From positions 1-64,000 of the forward strand of contig JAIYDJ010000087.1 of NCBI GenBank assembly GCA_027487575.1: a stretch of DNA of 64,000 nucleotides, given 5' to 3'. Positions 35,514 to 45,292 of this stretch are shown here, one piece after another (the first letter of the stretch is position 1; the number at the start of each line of letters is the position of its first letter). The notes beneath the pieces are model-generated. The model did not search any database and was not told where the DNA came from. It worked only from the letters and a program-made list of their open reading frames with translations. This DNA comes from Rhodobacter sp. Its GTDB lineage: Bacteria; Pseudomonadota; Alphaproteobacteria; Rhodobacterales; Rhodobacteraceae. The position numbers and the translations under genes are program-made.

Positions 35514-38370
35514 GGCGGGCGTCCAATGTGCCCAAGGCAGCCTCTACCGCCTGACGGGCCTGATCAACGATGTCCGGCAAGCCCTGCAGGCAGCGGTCAA
35601 GCGCCATTGACGCGCCCTGCTGGGCAAGACCCTCGATGCGGTCAAGCCGCGCTGAAAGAGGTGCCAGATCAAAATTGCCGGCGGCACCCTTCATCTGATG
35701 CGCAAGCTGTGCGATGGCCGCGTGGTCCGCAATCTGAACAGCGGCCCCGAGGGCGGCCAGGCCTTTGGGCAGACTGTCCAGAAACATCCGGGCCAGTGCG
35801 GCGGCGCGGTCTGGTCCCAGGTCCTGCGCCAGCGTGAATACGACGTGCCTTTGCGGGACATGATCGCGCAGGGCGGTCTGCAACGCCTCGGGCGACAACG
35901 GTTTGGCCAGCACCGCCGACATCCCAGCGCCGAGATTCTCCAGAATGTCCGCTTCCTGCACATGGGCCGATATTCCGATGATCGGCAAGGTCGCGATCTG
36001 CCGGTTTGCGATGACCCGGATCATTCTGGTCGCTGCGGTACCGGAAAGACCCGGCAGGTTGACGTCCATCAGGATCACGTCGAACCCTGAAACCTGCAGG
36101 GCGTCGAGCGCGGCTTCGGCGGTGGCGGCAATCGTCGCGCTGTGGCCCATGTCTTCCAGATAGGTCCTGATCACCATCTGGTTGATTTCATTGTCTTCGA
36201 CCGCCAGCACCTGCAACCTGCGCCCCAAGGGATGGGCCGCGGTCCGGGCAGGCTCGGGCGGCAGATCGGCTGCGGTGGCAGGGGAGAACGTGGCCACCAG
36301 CGTGAATGTGGCCCCCTGCCCGGTGTCGCTTTGAACCGTCAGTCTGGCCCCCATCGCATCGGCAAAGCGCCTGCAGATCGCAAGGCCCAACCCGGTGCCG
36401 CCATATTGCCGCGCGGTGTGCGCATCTTCCTGTTCGAACACCCCGAACACCCGGTCCTGTGCGCCTTTTGAAATGCCCTTGCCACTGTCCTTGACGATGA
36501 AGGTCAATTGCGGGCCGTCACCGGTAACCCAGACCGTCAGCCGGACGCGCCCCTTGTCGGTGAATTTCACGGCGTTGGAGACAAGGTTGAACAGGATCTG
36601 ACGCAGCTTGCCCATGTCGCCGCGGATCGCCGGGGGCAGATCGGCGGGCAGTTCAAGGTCCAGCACCAGCCCCTTTTCCTGCGCGCTGGGGGTCATCAGC
36701 ACGGCAATGTCGCGCACCAGCGTACCGGGCGAAAAGGCGACTTCCGTCAGACGCGTGGTGCCGGCTTCCACCTTGGAATAGTCGAGGATGTCGTTCAGGA
36801 TCGTCATCAGACCTTCGCCCGATGCATGCGCCGCCTGCAACTGGCGCTGCTGACGCGGGGTCAATCCTTCGTGGCCCAGACTGCGCAAGAGGCCCAGAAC
36901 GCCGTTCATCGGTGTACGGATTTCGTGGCTCATCATCGCCAGAAACTCGGATTTGGCGCGGTCGGCGGCTTCTGCCCGTTTGCGGGCTTCGGCATGGGCG
37001 CTGACCTCGCCGCGCAACTGCGTCGTCTGTTCGGCCACCAGCAGTTGCAGTTCCAGCCGGTGACGCTGCAACTCGACAAGGTTCTGATCCCTCTCGGCGG
37101 CAAGGGCGTGGTTTTCGATGCCCTGCAGCCGGAACACCTCGGCCGCCGCTTCCATCCGGGCGATTTCGTCCACGCCCTGCGGCACGATCCGTTCGACCGT
37201 TTCGCCATTTGCCAGTCGGGTCAAGGTGGCGGACAGCGCCTCCAGCCGGCGTGTGATGTTGCCCCGCACGTAGAACCACACCACCGCCAGTGAAATCAGC
37301 AACGCCGCAACAGAACCCCATGCATAAAGCTGCTGCGTTGCCCGTATCGCCGCGGTGGCCCCGTCGCCCGCCTGAATGGCGCGGCGGGTGATCAGATCGG
37401 CCAGCGCCTGCGCCTCGCTGTCCAACCGCCCGACGGCCGTGCTGACCTTGCCTTGCGCCTGCGTGATCAACTGGTTCAGGTCAAGAATGCCGCGTGTCAG
37501 ATTGAACATGTCCTCGGCCTCGGGCGGAGGCGCGGAGCTCGGCCGGATCATCTGCAACAACGACAGGGCGCGTTCGGCGCGAATCAGGTCGTTCACCGCC
37601 AGGATGCGCCGCGTGACGATGTCGATGCGCGCCTCCATCTCGGCCTGAACCTGCGACAGCTCGGCCTGGTCCTGCACCGTCGGAATCCGGTTCAGCAAAA
37701 GCCCAACTTCGGCGATCTGCGACCGCATTTCGGACATCAGGCCCTGCTGGAACAGATCGACCTCGATCAACCGGTCCAGGGAATCAAGCCGTGCTTCCGT
37801 GTCGGGGCCGGTGCTTTCCAGATCATACAGGTTTGAAATCGCGGCCGCCGTGCCCATCTGCGCATTGGCGACCAACGTGTCCGCGATTTCCAGAAGTTCG
37901 GTCAGCGCCGCGAGCCCGGTCCGCAGCCGGGCCGCCTGGGCGGAGGTCGCGATGATGCGGGTCTGCACCAGCCTGTCCAGTTGATTGATGCTGCCCCGCA
38001 CATCGGCTTCGGCCTGCTGCAGGCCGTCGGGCGCAAGATTGCCGGTGCCTTCATAGCGGGCCACCCGCGCCGTCAGGGCATCGACCTGCGCAAAAAGGTA
38101 GGCCGCCCGTTCCCGCCGCGCCACTTCGGTGGTGACCGCCGCCAATTCGGGGGCGACGGCCACGATCCGGCTGCTTTCCTGCGTGAAGCCGCGCACTTCG
38201 GAAATCGCCGGGATCGCCTCGGTGACGACCTTGGCCTGATTGCGCGCCACCTTCTGCAACTCGAACCAGCCCAGCATGCCGGTCACGGTCGGCAATCCGG
38301 CGATGACCAGAAAGGCCATCAGAAGCATCCCGCCAAGGCTTGCGCGCGACAGGCTGGACTTGTGCGGCAT
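35494..38370 (-). CDS. torS: Hybrid sensor histidine kinase, TorS-like
   Basis: 958 residues. Order: membrane helix near 15-35, long periplasmic four-helix-type sensor region to about 345, second membrane helix (WGSVAALLISLAVVWFYV), HAMP (RRLEALSATLTRLANGETVERIVP), then the kinase core with His482 in MMSHEIRTPMNG and ATPase boxes. A receiver domain (DVILMDVNLPG) and a C-terminal Hpt domain (IAQLAHQMKGAAGNFD) follow. This is the phosphorelay layout of TorS. It would sense a periplasmic TorT-ligand complex and phosphorylate the TorR-like protein. Confidence 0.9.
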   Translation of the reverse strand: MPHKSSLSRASLGGMLLMAFLVIAGLPTVTGMLGWFELQKVARNQAKVVTEAIPAISEVRGFTQESSRIVAVAPELAAVTTEVARRERAAYLFAQVDALTARVARYEGTGNLAPDGLQQAEADVRGSINQLDRLVQTRIIATSAQAARLRTGLAALTELLEIADTLVANAQMGTAAAISNLYDLESTGPDTEARLDSLDRLIEVDLFQQGLMSEMRSQIAEVGLLLNRIPTVQDQAELSQVQAEMEARIDIVTRRILAVNDLIRAERALSLLQMIRPSSAPPPEAEDMFNLTRGILDLNQLITQAQGKVSTAVGRLDSEAQALADLITRRAIQAGDGATAAIRATQQLYAWGSVAALLISLAVVWFYVRGNITRRLEALSATLTRLANGETVERIVPQGVDEIARMEAAAEVFRLQGIENHALAAERDQNLVELQRHRLELQLLVAEQTTQLRGEVSAHAEARKRAEAADRAKSEFLAMMSHEIRTPMNGVLGLLRSLGHEGLTPRQQRQLQAAHASGEGLMTILNDILDYSKVEAGTTRLTEVAFSPGTLVRDIAVLMTPSAQEKGLVLDLELPADLPPAIRGDMGKLRQILFNLVSNAVKFTDKGRVRLTVWVTGDGPQLTFIVKDSGKGISKGAQDRVFGVFEQEDAHTARQYGGTGLGLAICRRFADAMGARLTVQSDTGQGATFTLVATFSPATAADLPPEPARTAAHPLGRRLQVLAVEDNEINQMVIRTYLEDMGHSATIAATAEAALDALQVSGFDVILMDVNLPGLSGTAATRMIRVIANRQIATLPIIGISAHVQEADILENLGAGMSAVLAKPLSPEALQTALRDHVPQRHVVFTLAQDLGPDRAAALARMFLDSLPKGLAALGAAVQIADHAAIAQLAHQMKGAAGNFDLAPLSARLDRIEGLAQQGASMALDRCLQGLPDIVDQARQAVEAALGTLDARLSQAAQ

Positions 38371-38426
38371 CTTTCATGCACCCTGCATCTGAATGGCCCG
38401 AGAATACCGAGGACGCGAGGAAACAC

Positions 38427-39497
38427 ATGCATTTTCTGCGGCCCTTCGTCGTTGCCGGGCTGATCGCGCTTTTCGGGCACGGTGCCAGTACCGATGCCGG
38501 GGCCGAAACCTGGGACTTGCAGGTGCCCACCGTGCCCTTCGACGACGACAGCCCGACCGAGGCTGTGGCCTACCAACCGCTGGAGCATGCCGCGCGGCCC
38601 TGGCGGCTGTGCGTCATCTATCCGCATCTGAAGGACGCCTATTGGCTCAGCGTCAATTTCGGCATGGTCGAAGAGGCCAACCGGCTTGGCGTGTCGTTCG
38701 ACCTGTACGAGGCGGGCGGCTATCCCAACCTCGCCCGCCAGATCGAACAGGTGAAGGCCTGCGGGAAGCGGCAGATGGATGCGCTGATCCTCGGGCCGGT
38801 TTCCTACGAGGGTCTGACGCCAAGCGTGGTCGCGATATCCCGCCAGATGCCCGTCATCGCCGCCGTCAACGACATGGCGGACGCGGGTGTGACTGCCAAA
38901 GCCAGTGTCGCGTGGCGCGAGATGGGGGCCGCGGCGGGTCGCGCGATTGCGCTGCGCCATCCCAGGGGCAGCCCCCCGGTGCGCCTGGCCTGGTTTCCCG
39001 GACCGAAGGGCGCAGGCTGGGTGCAGTTCGTGGAACGCGGGTTTCAAGAGGCCATGGCCCAGAGTTCGGCAGAAATCGTCGCGACCCGCTTTGGCGACAC
39101 CGGGCTGGAACAGCAGGTGCTTCTGGTCGAGGACGTGCTGGATACGTTGCCGGACATCGACTATCTGGTCGGCAGCGGGCCGATGGCAGAGGCGGCGGTG
39201 TCCGTTCTGCGGGCGCGCGGGCTGACGGACAGGGTCGGCATCGTGTCGACCTATGTCAGCCACGGCGTCCACCGCGGGATCAAGCGCGGTCGCATTCTGG
39301 CCGCGCCGACCGACTTTGCGGTCCTGCAAGGCAGGCTTGCGGTGGAACTTGCGGTGCGTGCGATCGAGGGCAAGCTGACCATTCCACACGCCGGGCCAAG
39401 GATCGTCACGCTGACGCTTCAGAACATCGACACCATCGGCACGGCCGAATCCCTTGCGCCCGCGTCCTTCGTGCCGGTGTTCAAGGTCGTGAACTGA
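38427..39497 (+). CDS. torT: Periplasmic TMAO-sensing protein, TorT-like
   Basis: 356 residues from the ATG at 38427 after GAGGAAA. A signal peptide is visible (FLRPFVVAGLIALFGHGAST, cleavage near AGAET). The body matches TorT: ETWDLQVPTVPFDDD, WRLCVIYPHLKDAYWLSVNFGMVEEANRLG, GAGWVQFVERGFQEA and DYLVGSGPMAEAAV. TorT binds TMAO in the periplasm and docks to TorS. It is divergent from the TorS-like gene with 56 bases between starts. Confidence 0.88.
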   Translation: MHFLRPFVVAGLIALFGHGASTDAGAETWDLQVPTVPFDDDSPTEAVAYQPLEHAARPWRLCVIYPHLKDAYWLSVNFGMVEEANRLGVSFDLYEAGGYPNLARQIEQVKACGKRQMDALILGPVSYEGLTPSVVAISRQMPVIAAVNDMADAGVTAKASVAWREMGAAAGRAIALRHPRGSPPVRLAWFPGPKGAGWVQFVERGFQEAMAQSSAEIVATRFGDTGLEQQVLLVEDVLDTLPDIDYLVGSGPMAEAAVSVLRARGLTDRVGIVSTYVSHGVHRGIKRGRILAAPTDFAVLQGRLAVELAVRAIEGKLTIPHAGPRIVTLTLQNIDTIGTAESLAPASFVPVFKVVN

Positions 39498-39531
39498 ACG
39501 CGCGGCCCCGGACGGCCTGCGGACCACCCCT

Positions 39532-40719
39532 TCACGCGTGGCGGGTTGCCGGATGCGACAGGGCACGCACGACGCCACGCAATTCGGCCAGACCGCGCAG
39601 CCGCCCGATCAGCGGATAGCCCGGCACCGTACCGCGTCCGATGTCCGAAAGGATCTCGTGTCCGTGGTCCGGCCGGAAGGGGATCACCGCATCGGCGCGG
39701 CCTGTCGCGCTGCGCCGCGCCTCTTCGGCCAGCAGAGCAGCGATCAGCGCGACCATGTCGGTGTCGCCATCAAGGTGTGCGGCCTCCTCGAAACTGCCGT
39801 CGGGATCGCGCCGGACGTTGCGCAGATGGGCAAAGTGGATGCGCGAGGCCGTGGCCCGCGCGATGGCGGGCACATCATTGGCCGGATTGGCCCCAAGCGA
39901 CCCCGAACACAGCGTGATCCCGTTGGCCGGGCTGTCCACCGCCGACAGCACCCAGTCCAGATCGGCTGCGCTCGACACGATGCGCGGCAGACCCAGGATG
40001 TCGCGGGGCGGATCGTCGGGATGCACGCAAAGCCGCATGCCAAGGTCTTCGGCAGCGGGAACGACTTCCTGCAGGAACCGCCGGTAGTTGGCTCGCAGCG
40101 CATCGCGGTTGATCCCCTCATAGCCTTTCAGCGCACGGCGCAGCCCCGGAACGTCATATCGGTCGAATGCGCCGGGAAGGCCTGCCATGATCGCGGCCAG
40201 CAGCGCCGCGCGTTCGGCCTCGGTCGCCTGTTGATGCCAGATCGCGGCGGCCTGCAGCGCCTGGGGCGAATAGTCAGCCTCGGCCTCTGCCCGGCCCAGC
40301 ATGAAAAGCTCGAACGCCGCCATGCGGGGCGCGGAAAACCGCAGGCAGGTGCCGCCGCGCGCGACGGGGGCGGCCAGATCGGTCCGCGTCCAGTCCAGAA
40401 GCGGCATGAAATTGTAGCAGATCGTGTGGATGCCGTTTGCCGCAAGGTTTGCCATGCTTTGGCGGTAGTTGGCGAACAGGGGCGCAAGATCGCCCTCGCC
40501 GCGCTTGATGCGTTCGTGGATCGGCAGACTTTCGACGACGACCCAATGAAAGCCCGCCGCCTCGATCCGGGCCTTTCGCGCGGCGATGTCAGGTTCAGGC
40601 CAGACCTCGCCGTAGGGGATTTCGTGCAAGGCGGTCACGATGCCGGTTGCACCGGTCTGGGCGATTTCGGGCAGGGTGATGCGGTCAAGGTCGCCGTACC
40701 AGCGCCAGCTTTCGATCAT
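39532..40719 (-). CDS. uxuA: Mannonate dehydratase
   Basis: 395 residues, full length for UxuA. Family segments are SWRWYGDLDRITLPEIAQTGATGIVTALHEIPYGEVW (start), HTICYNFMPLLDWTRTDLA, RLCVHPDDPPRDILGLPRIVS and HFAHLRNV. It dehydrates D-mannonate to 2-keto-3-deoxygluconate (KDG) with a divalent metal. It is the last gene of the hexuronate operon and overlaps uxuB by 4 bases. Confidence 0.96.
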   Translation of the reverse strand: MIESWRWYGDLDRITLPEIAQTGATGIVTALHEIPYGEVWPEPDIAARKARIEAAGFHWVVVESLPIHERIKRGEGDLAPLFANYRQSMANLAANGIHTICYNFMPLLDWTRTDLAAPVARGGTCLRFSAPRMAAFELFMLGRAEAEADYSPQALQAAAIWHQQATEAERAALLAAIMAGLPGAFDRYDVPGLRRALKGYEGINRDALRANYRRFLQEVVPAAEDLGMRLCVHPDDPPRDILGLPRIVSSAADLDWVLSAVDSPANGITLCSGSLGANPANDVPAIARATASRIHFAHLRNVRRDPDGSFEEAAHLDGDTDMVALIAALLAEEARRSATGRADAVIPFRPDHGHEILSDIGRGTVPGYPLIGRLRGLAELRGVVRALSHPATRHA

Positions 40720-42161
40720 GTCATCTCACTCACGGCGCGGCGGGCGCCTTTGGCTTGCAGGGTAAGGAATGCTTGGGTCACGCCCGGAGCGATGGCCGAG
40801 GCGAGGGATTGCGGAAAGACCTCGCGCACCGACAGCAAGGCCGCAACCCGCGTTTCGGGCGGGCCGTTCGACAGGTCACGAAGGCGGGCGGCCAACGGGT
40901 CGCGCACGTCGATCGGCTTGCCCTGTTCATCGGTGCCGCCGACGTAGGCCATCCAGGCCGCAATCGCCAGCATCAGGCCGGGGCTGGATCGCCCGGCCGC
41001 AAGGTTCGCCTCCAGCGTGCCCAGTATCCGCTGGGGCAGTTTCTGGCTGCCGTCCATCGCGATCTGCCAGGTGCGGTGCCGGATGGCGGGGTTGGCAAAG
41101 CGGTCTTCCAGCGCTGCGGCATAGGCGGACAGGTCGATACCCGGCGGGGGGGTCAGAGCGGGGATGATCTCTTGCGCCCAAAGCCGCCGCACCAGTGCGC
41201 GGTAAGCCGGGTCGGCCATGCAATCGGCAATCGTCTGATGCCCGCCGAGGTAGCCCAGATAGGCCAGCGACGAATGGGTGCCGTTCAGCATCCGAAGCTT
41301 CATCAACTCGAACGGGGCTACATCCTGCACCATCTGCGCCCCCACGGCCCCCAGATCGGGGCGCTGGCCGCCGACGAAATCATCCTCGATCACCCATTGG
41401 CGGAATGGTTCGTGCACCACGGGTGCCGCATCATGTTGGCCGGTCAGGGCACTGGCGCGGGCCAGATCTTCGGGCGTGGTGGCGGGCACGATGCGGTCCA
41501 CCATCGTCGCGGGAAAACGGCCATGCGTGTCGATCCAGTCGGCCAGCGCGGGGTCTATCCGCCGGGCAAGGTCCAGCACCAGACCGCGCAGCAAAGGACC
41601 GTTTCCCGGCAGGTTGTCGCAGGTCAGAACGGTAAAGGGCAAAAGCCCGGCCGCGCGACGCCGCTGCAGCGCGCGGACCAGATACCCCGGGGCCGAGACG
41701 GGCAGCGGATGCGCCAGATCATGGCGGATGTCGGGATGGTCAAGGTTCAGCCGCCCGGTGGCCGGTTCGTGGCAGTAGCCCTTTTCCGTCACCGTCAGCG
41801 ACACGATCCGCACGGCAGCATCGGCCATCGCGTCCAGCACCGCCTGCGGGTCTTCGGGGGCAACCAGAACGCGCTGCACCGCGTCGATGACCCGCGCCTT
41901 TGGACCCTCGGGGGCCAGTTCCAGCGCGGTATACATGCCGCCCTGCGGCGCCAGCGCATCCCGGATGCCGGGGTTGCGCAAACTCACGCCTAGAATGCCC
42001 CAGTCCCCGCCCGAGGCGGCCATCGCATCGGCGACATAGATAGCACCGTGGGCCCGGAAGAAAGCCCCGAGGCCCAGATGCACGATGCCGATCCCGGGAA
42101 GCGGTCCGGGCGTGCGGGTCAGGCGGGGGGGATCAGCGCGCAAGCCAGCCCCCGTCGACAT
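40716..42161 (-). CDS. uxuB: Fructuronate reductase / mannitol dehydrogenase family
   Basis: 481 residues. The Rossmann motif is IVHLGLGAFFRAHGAIYVADA and the catalytic region includes LKLRMLNGTHSSLAYLGYL with the Lys and Asn-His pair of the long-chain mannitol dehydrogenase family. By family alone it could be mannitol 2-dehydrogenase. The position between uxuA and kduD points to reduction of D-fructuronate to D-mannonate. The ATG at 42161 gives a 29-base overlap with kduD, unusually long for this operon. Confidence 0.9.
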   Translation of the reverse strand: MSTGAGLRADPPRLTRTPGPLPGIGIVHLGLGAFFRAHGAIYVADAMAASGGDWGILGVSLRNPGIRDALAPQGGMYTALELAPEGPKARVIDAVQRVLVAPEDPQAVLDAMADAAVRIVSLTVTEKGYCHEPATGRLNLDHPDIRHDLAHPLPVSAPGYLVRALQRRRAAGLLPFTVLTCDNLPGNGPLLRGLVLDLARRIDPALADWIDTHGRFPATMVDRIVPATTPEDLARASALTGQHDAAPVVHEPFRQWVIEDDFVGGQRPDLGAVGAQMVQDVAPFELMKLRMLNGTHSSLAYLGYLGGHQTIADCMADPAYRALVRRLWAQEIIPALTPPPGIDLSAYAAALEDRFANPAIRHRTWQIAMDGSQKLPQRILGTLEANLAAGRSSPGLMLAIAAWMAYVGGTDEQGKPIDVRDPLAARLRDLSNGPPETRVAALLSVREVFPQSLASAIAPGVTQAFLTLQAKGARRAVSEMT

Positions 42162-42861
42162 TCAGGATCGCGCCATGGATGTAGGCGGCGGCGGGGGAGG
42201 CGAGAAAGACAGCCGTCCCGGCGATGTCTTCGGGGCGACCCCACCGCCCGGCCGGGATGCGGGCAAGGATGGCCTCGCTCCGGTCGGGATCGGCGCGCAG
42301 GGCTTCGGTGTTGTTCGTCTCGATATAGCCCGGTGCGATGGCGTTCACATTGATGCCCATCGCAGCCCATTCGTTGGCCAGAATCTTGGTCAGCCCCGCG
42401 ACGCCATGCTTGGCCGCCGTGTAGGACGGCACCCTGATGCCCCCCTGCAACGCCAGAAGAGAGGCGATGTTGACAACTGCGCCGGGGGCTTTGCGCTGCG
42501 CCAGGGCCTTGGCGAAAGCCTGCGCGGTGAAGAAGACGGCCTTGAGGTTGACGTCCATCACCGCGTCCCAATCGGCTTCGGTGAAGTCCAGACTGTCGGC
42601 GCGGCGGATCGTGCCTGCATTGTTGATCAGGATGTCATAGTCAGCGCCCGCAAAGGTATCGCGGGCGGCCATCGGATCGGTGAAGTCCAGCCGGATCGCG
42701 CTGGCACCGGGAATCAGGGCCAGCGTTTCGGCGCAGTCGCGGCGTGCGGCCAGGGTGACCCGCGCCCCCGCCTGTGCCAGCGCCACGGCGATGGCCTGAC
42801 CGATGCCGGTATTCGCGCCCGTCACCAGAGCGTGGCGGCCCTGCAGCGAGAAGGGGTTCAC
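42133..42861 (-). CDS. kduD: 2-dehydro-3-deoxy-D-gluconate 5-dehydrogenase (KduD-type SDR)
   Basis: 242 residues, SDR motifs TGANTGIG, NNAG, Ser of NIASLLALQGGIRVPSY and the YTAAKHGVAGLTK pair. The opening FSLQGRHALVTGANTGIGQAIAVALAQAGA is typical of KduD. It reduces 5-keto-4-deoxyuronate-derived 2,5-diketo-3-deoxygluconate to KDG. It is coupled to kduI by a 4-base overlap, as in pectin and alginate loci. Confidence 0.92.
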   Translation of the reverse strand: MNPFSLQGRHALVTGANTGIGQAIAVALAQAGARVTLAARRDCAETLALIPGASAIRLDFTDPMAARDTFAGADYDILINNAGTIRRADSLDFTEADWDAVMDVNLKAVFFTAQAFAKALAQRKAPGAVVNIASLLALQGGIRVPSYTAAKHGVAGLTKILANEWAAMGINVNAIAPGYIETNNTEALRADPDRSEAILARIPAGRWGRPEDIAGTAVFLASPAAAYIHGAILNVDGGWLAR

Positions 42862-43685
42862 CGCAGGTCCCCCATTCCCACGATTTCGACGTCCTTGTAA
42901 TCGACGTTGTCACCGGCCATCGCCCAAACGAAGGTATAGCGGCCGGTCCCGGCCCCGCAGTGGATCGACCAAGGTGGCGAGAGCACGGCCTCTTCGTTGG
43001 CGATGACAAGGTGGCGGGTCTCCTGCGGCTCTCCCATCATGTGGAACACGCGGGCATCGGGGGCGAGGTCGAAGTAGAAATACGCCTCCATCCGGCGGTC
43101 GTGCAGGTGGGCGGGCATGGTGTTCCAGACCGAGCCGCCGTGAAACCGCGTGTAGCCCAGGACCAGTTGGCAGCTTTCCATCACCTCGGGGTGGATGAAC
43201 TGAAAGATCGTGCGGTGGTTGGCGCTTTCCGCCGCACCGGTGGTGAAGGACTTTGCATCCCCGATCCGGACCAGCCGTGCGGGCAGGCTTGCATGGGCGG
43301 GGGCGGAGGTAATGTAGAACCGGGCATCCTTGCCGGTGAAGGTCACGGGTCCAAGACCCCGGCCCAGGTACAGGACATCGCCCTTTTCCATCCGGTACTG
43401 GTGATCCGCAATCGAGACGGTGCCCGAACCCCCGACGCTAACGATCCCCATTTCCCGACGGTCGAGGATCGAGCGCGTCCCGCATTCCCTGACCTCATCC
43501 AGAACAAGCGCCCCTTTGGCCGGGGCTGCGCCGCCGACGATCATCCGGTCGTAGTGGCTGTAGATCAGGCGGATTTCGCCGGGGGCGAACAGTCCTTCGC
43601 CCAGAAAGGATGCGCGCAGGGCGGCGGTGTCCATGGCCTTCGCCTCGGTTGGCGAGATGGCAGGGCGGGTTGTGACAGTCAGCAT
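42858..43685 (-). CDS. kduI: 5-keto-4-deoxyuronate isomerase
   Basis: 275 residues. The cupin metal centre is visible as HLHDRRMEAYFYFD (two His, Glu) with a further His in PPWSIHCGAG. KduI isomerises 5-keto-4-deoxyuronate to 2,5-diketo-3-deoxygluconate. It lies between the KdgF-type cupin and kduD, the expected pathway order. The start follows AAAGG. Confidence 0.96.
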   Translation of the reverse strand: MLTVTTRPAISPTEAKAMDTAALRASFLGEGLFAPGEIRLIYSHYDRMIVGGAAPAKGALVLDEVRECGTRSILDRREMGIVSVGGSGTVSIADHQYRMEKGDVLYLGRGLGPVTFTGKDARFYITSAPAHASLPARLVRIGDAKSFTTGAAESANHRTIFQFIHPEVMESCQLVLGYTRFHGGSVWNTMPAHLHDRRMEAYFYFDLAPDARVFHMMGEPQETRHLVIANEEAVLSPPWSIHCGAGTGRYTFVWAMAGDNVDYKDVEIVGMGDLR

Positions 43686-43697
43686 GGGCGGGCCTTT

Positions 43698-44003
43698 CTA
43701 GAGAAAATCGTCGCGGCGTGGGGTGAAGCTGTCGATCAGCAGACCGGCCTCAAGGCAGCGGCAACCGTGGACGGCCCCGCCGGGGATGACGAAACTGTCG
43801 CCGGGTCCGACATCGGTTTCAACGCCGGCGACGGTGAAGGCAAACCGGCCGGCGGCGACATAGGTGGCCTGCACATGGGGGTGGCTGTGCAGCGCCCCCT
43901 CGCCTCCCGTTGCAAACCGGAAGGCGACGACCATCAGGTCGGGATGATCGGCCAGCACCTGACGGGTCACTCCGGGGCCGGTCGTGATGACGGGATGGGG
44001 CAT
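43698..44003 (-). CDS. kdgF: Small cupin, KdgF-like (unsaturated uronate linearisation)
   Basis: 101 residues from the ATG at 44003. One cupin barrel with the metal motif GALHSHPHVQATYVAAGRFAF and the second motif GDSFVIPGGAVHGCRC. KdgF catalyses opening of 4,5-unsaturated galacturonate to the keto form that KduI uses. Size and position, directly before kduI, match KdgF. It starts 5 bases after the TRAP permease gene. Confidence 0.88.
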   Translation of the reverse strand: MPHPVITTGPGVTRQVLADHPDLMVVAFRFATGGEGALHSHPHVQATYVAAGRFAFTVAGVETDVGPGDSFVIPGGAVHGCRCLEAGLLIDSFTPRRDDFL

Positions 44004-44008
44004 CGCGG

Positions 44009-45289
44009 TCACCGGAACAGCGCGGGCAGCCAGAGAGAGACGGCAGGCACATAGGTGACCAGCATCAGCACCGCGAACCCCGCACCATAGAAGGGCCAGA
44101 TCGTGCGCATCGATTCTGCCACGCTGATCTTGCCCACGGCGCAGGCGACGAACTGCACCGCGCCCACGGGCGGCGTGTTCAGACCAATCCCGCAGTTCAG
44201 GATCATGATGATGCCGAACTGCACCGGGTCGATCCCGTACGCCTGCGCGATCGGCAGAAAGATCGGCGTGGTGATGATGATCGTGGGGCCCATGTCCATG
44301 AAGGTGCCGAGCAGCAGCAGGATGATGTTGATGATCAGCAGGATCACGATCGGGTTGTCCGAGATCGTCTTCATCCACTCGATCAGGGCGGCGGGCACCT
44401 GATGAAAGGCCATCAGCCAGGAAAACGCCGATGCCGTGCCGATGATCAGCAGCACCATCGCCGTTGTGCGCACCGCCCCCGCCGTTGCCGCCAGAAACGC
44501 CTTCAGGTCCAGTTCGCGATAGACGAAATAGGTGACGGCGATGGCATAAAGCACCGCGACGCACGAACTTTCCGTCGCGGTGAAAATGCCCGACCGCACG
44601 CCGCCGAAGATGATCGCGATCAGCAGGATGCCCGGAATGGCCACCGCCCCCAGATGGGCAACCATCGCCCAGCCGGGAAAGGCCTCGGTCGGGTAGCCGC
44701 GCTTGCGCGCCACGATCCAGGCCGCAACCATCAGCGAGCCGGCCAGCAGAAATCCGGGCAGGATGCCGGCCGTGAACAGGTCGGCAATCGAGATCGACCC
44801 GCCCGCCGAGATCGAATAGATGATCAGATTGTGCGACGGCGGGATCAGGATCGCGATCAGCGAGGCCATCGCCGTGATGTTGACCGCGTAATCCGCATCA
44901 TAGCCGCGCGCCTTCATCTGCGGGATCATGATACCGCCGACCGCGGCCGCCTCGGCCACCGCCGATCCCGAAATGCCGCCGAACAGGGTCGAAGCGGCGA
45001 TGTTCACCTGCCCCAGCCCGCCGCGGACATGCCCGATCATCGAACCCGCAAAGGCCACGATGCGCGTGGCAATCCCGCCGCGCACCATCAGGTCGCCGGC
45101 AAAGATGAACAGCGGAATCGCCATCAGGGAAAACACGCTGACCCCGGAATTCATCCGCTGGAACACGATGATCGGCGGCAGGTCCATATACAGCACCGTC
45201 AGCAGCGACGCCGCCCCCAGACAATAGGCCACCGGCGTGCCGATCAGCAGCAGCAGGGTGAAGGACCCGAAAAGTATCCACATCTCCAT
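44009..45289 (-). CDS. dctM: TRAP transporter large permease (DctM)
   Basis: 426 residues with about twelve hydrophobic segments. DctM signatures are VAYCLGAASLLTVLYM, MNSGVSVFSLMAIPLFIFAGDLMVRGG and IPPSHNLIIYSISAGGSISIADLFTAGILPG. It is the sodium-coupled channel of a tripartite importer with the DctQ and DctP genes just upstream. In this operon it probably imports glucuronate, galacturonate or unsaturated oligouronides. Confidence 0.94.
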   Translation of the reverse strand: MEMWILFGSFTLLLLIGTPVAYCLGAASLLTVLYMDLPPIIVFQRMNSGVSVFSLMAIPLFIFAGDLMVRGGIATRIVAFAGSMIGHVRGGLGQVNIAASTLFGGISGSAVAEAAAVGGIMIPQMKARGYDADYAVNITAMASLIAILIPPSHNLIIYSISAGGSISIADLFTAGILPGFLLAGSLMVAAWIVARKRGYPTEAFPGWAMVAHLGAVAIPGILLIAIIFGGVRSGIFTATESSCVAVLYAIAVTYFVYRELDLKAFLAATAGAVRTTAMVLLIIGTASAFSWLMAFHQVPAALIEWMKTISDNPIVILLIINIILLLLGTFMDMGPTIIITTPIFLPIAQAYGIDPVQFGIIMILNCGIGLNTPPVGAVQFVACAVGKISVAESMRTIWPFYGAGFAVLMLVTYVPAVSLWLPALFR

Positions 45290-45292
45290 GGC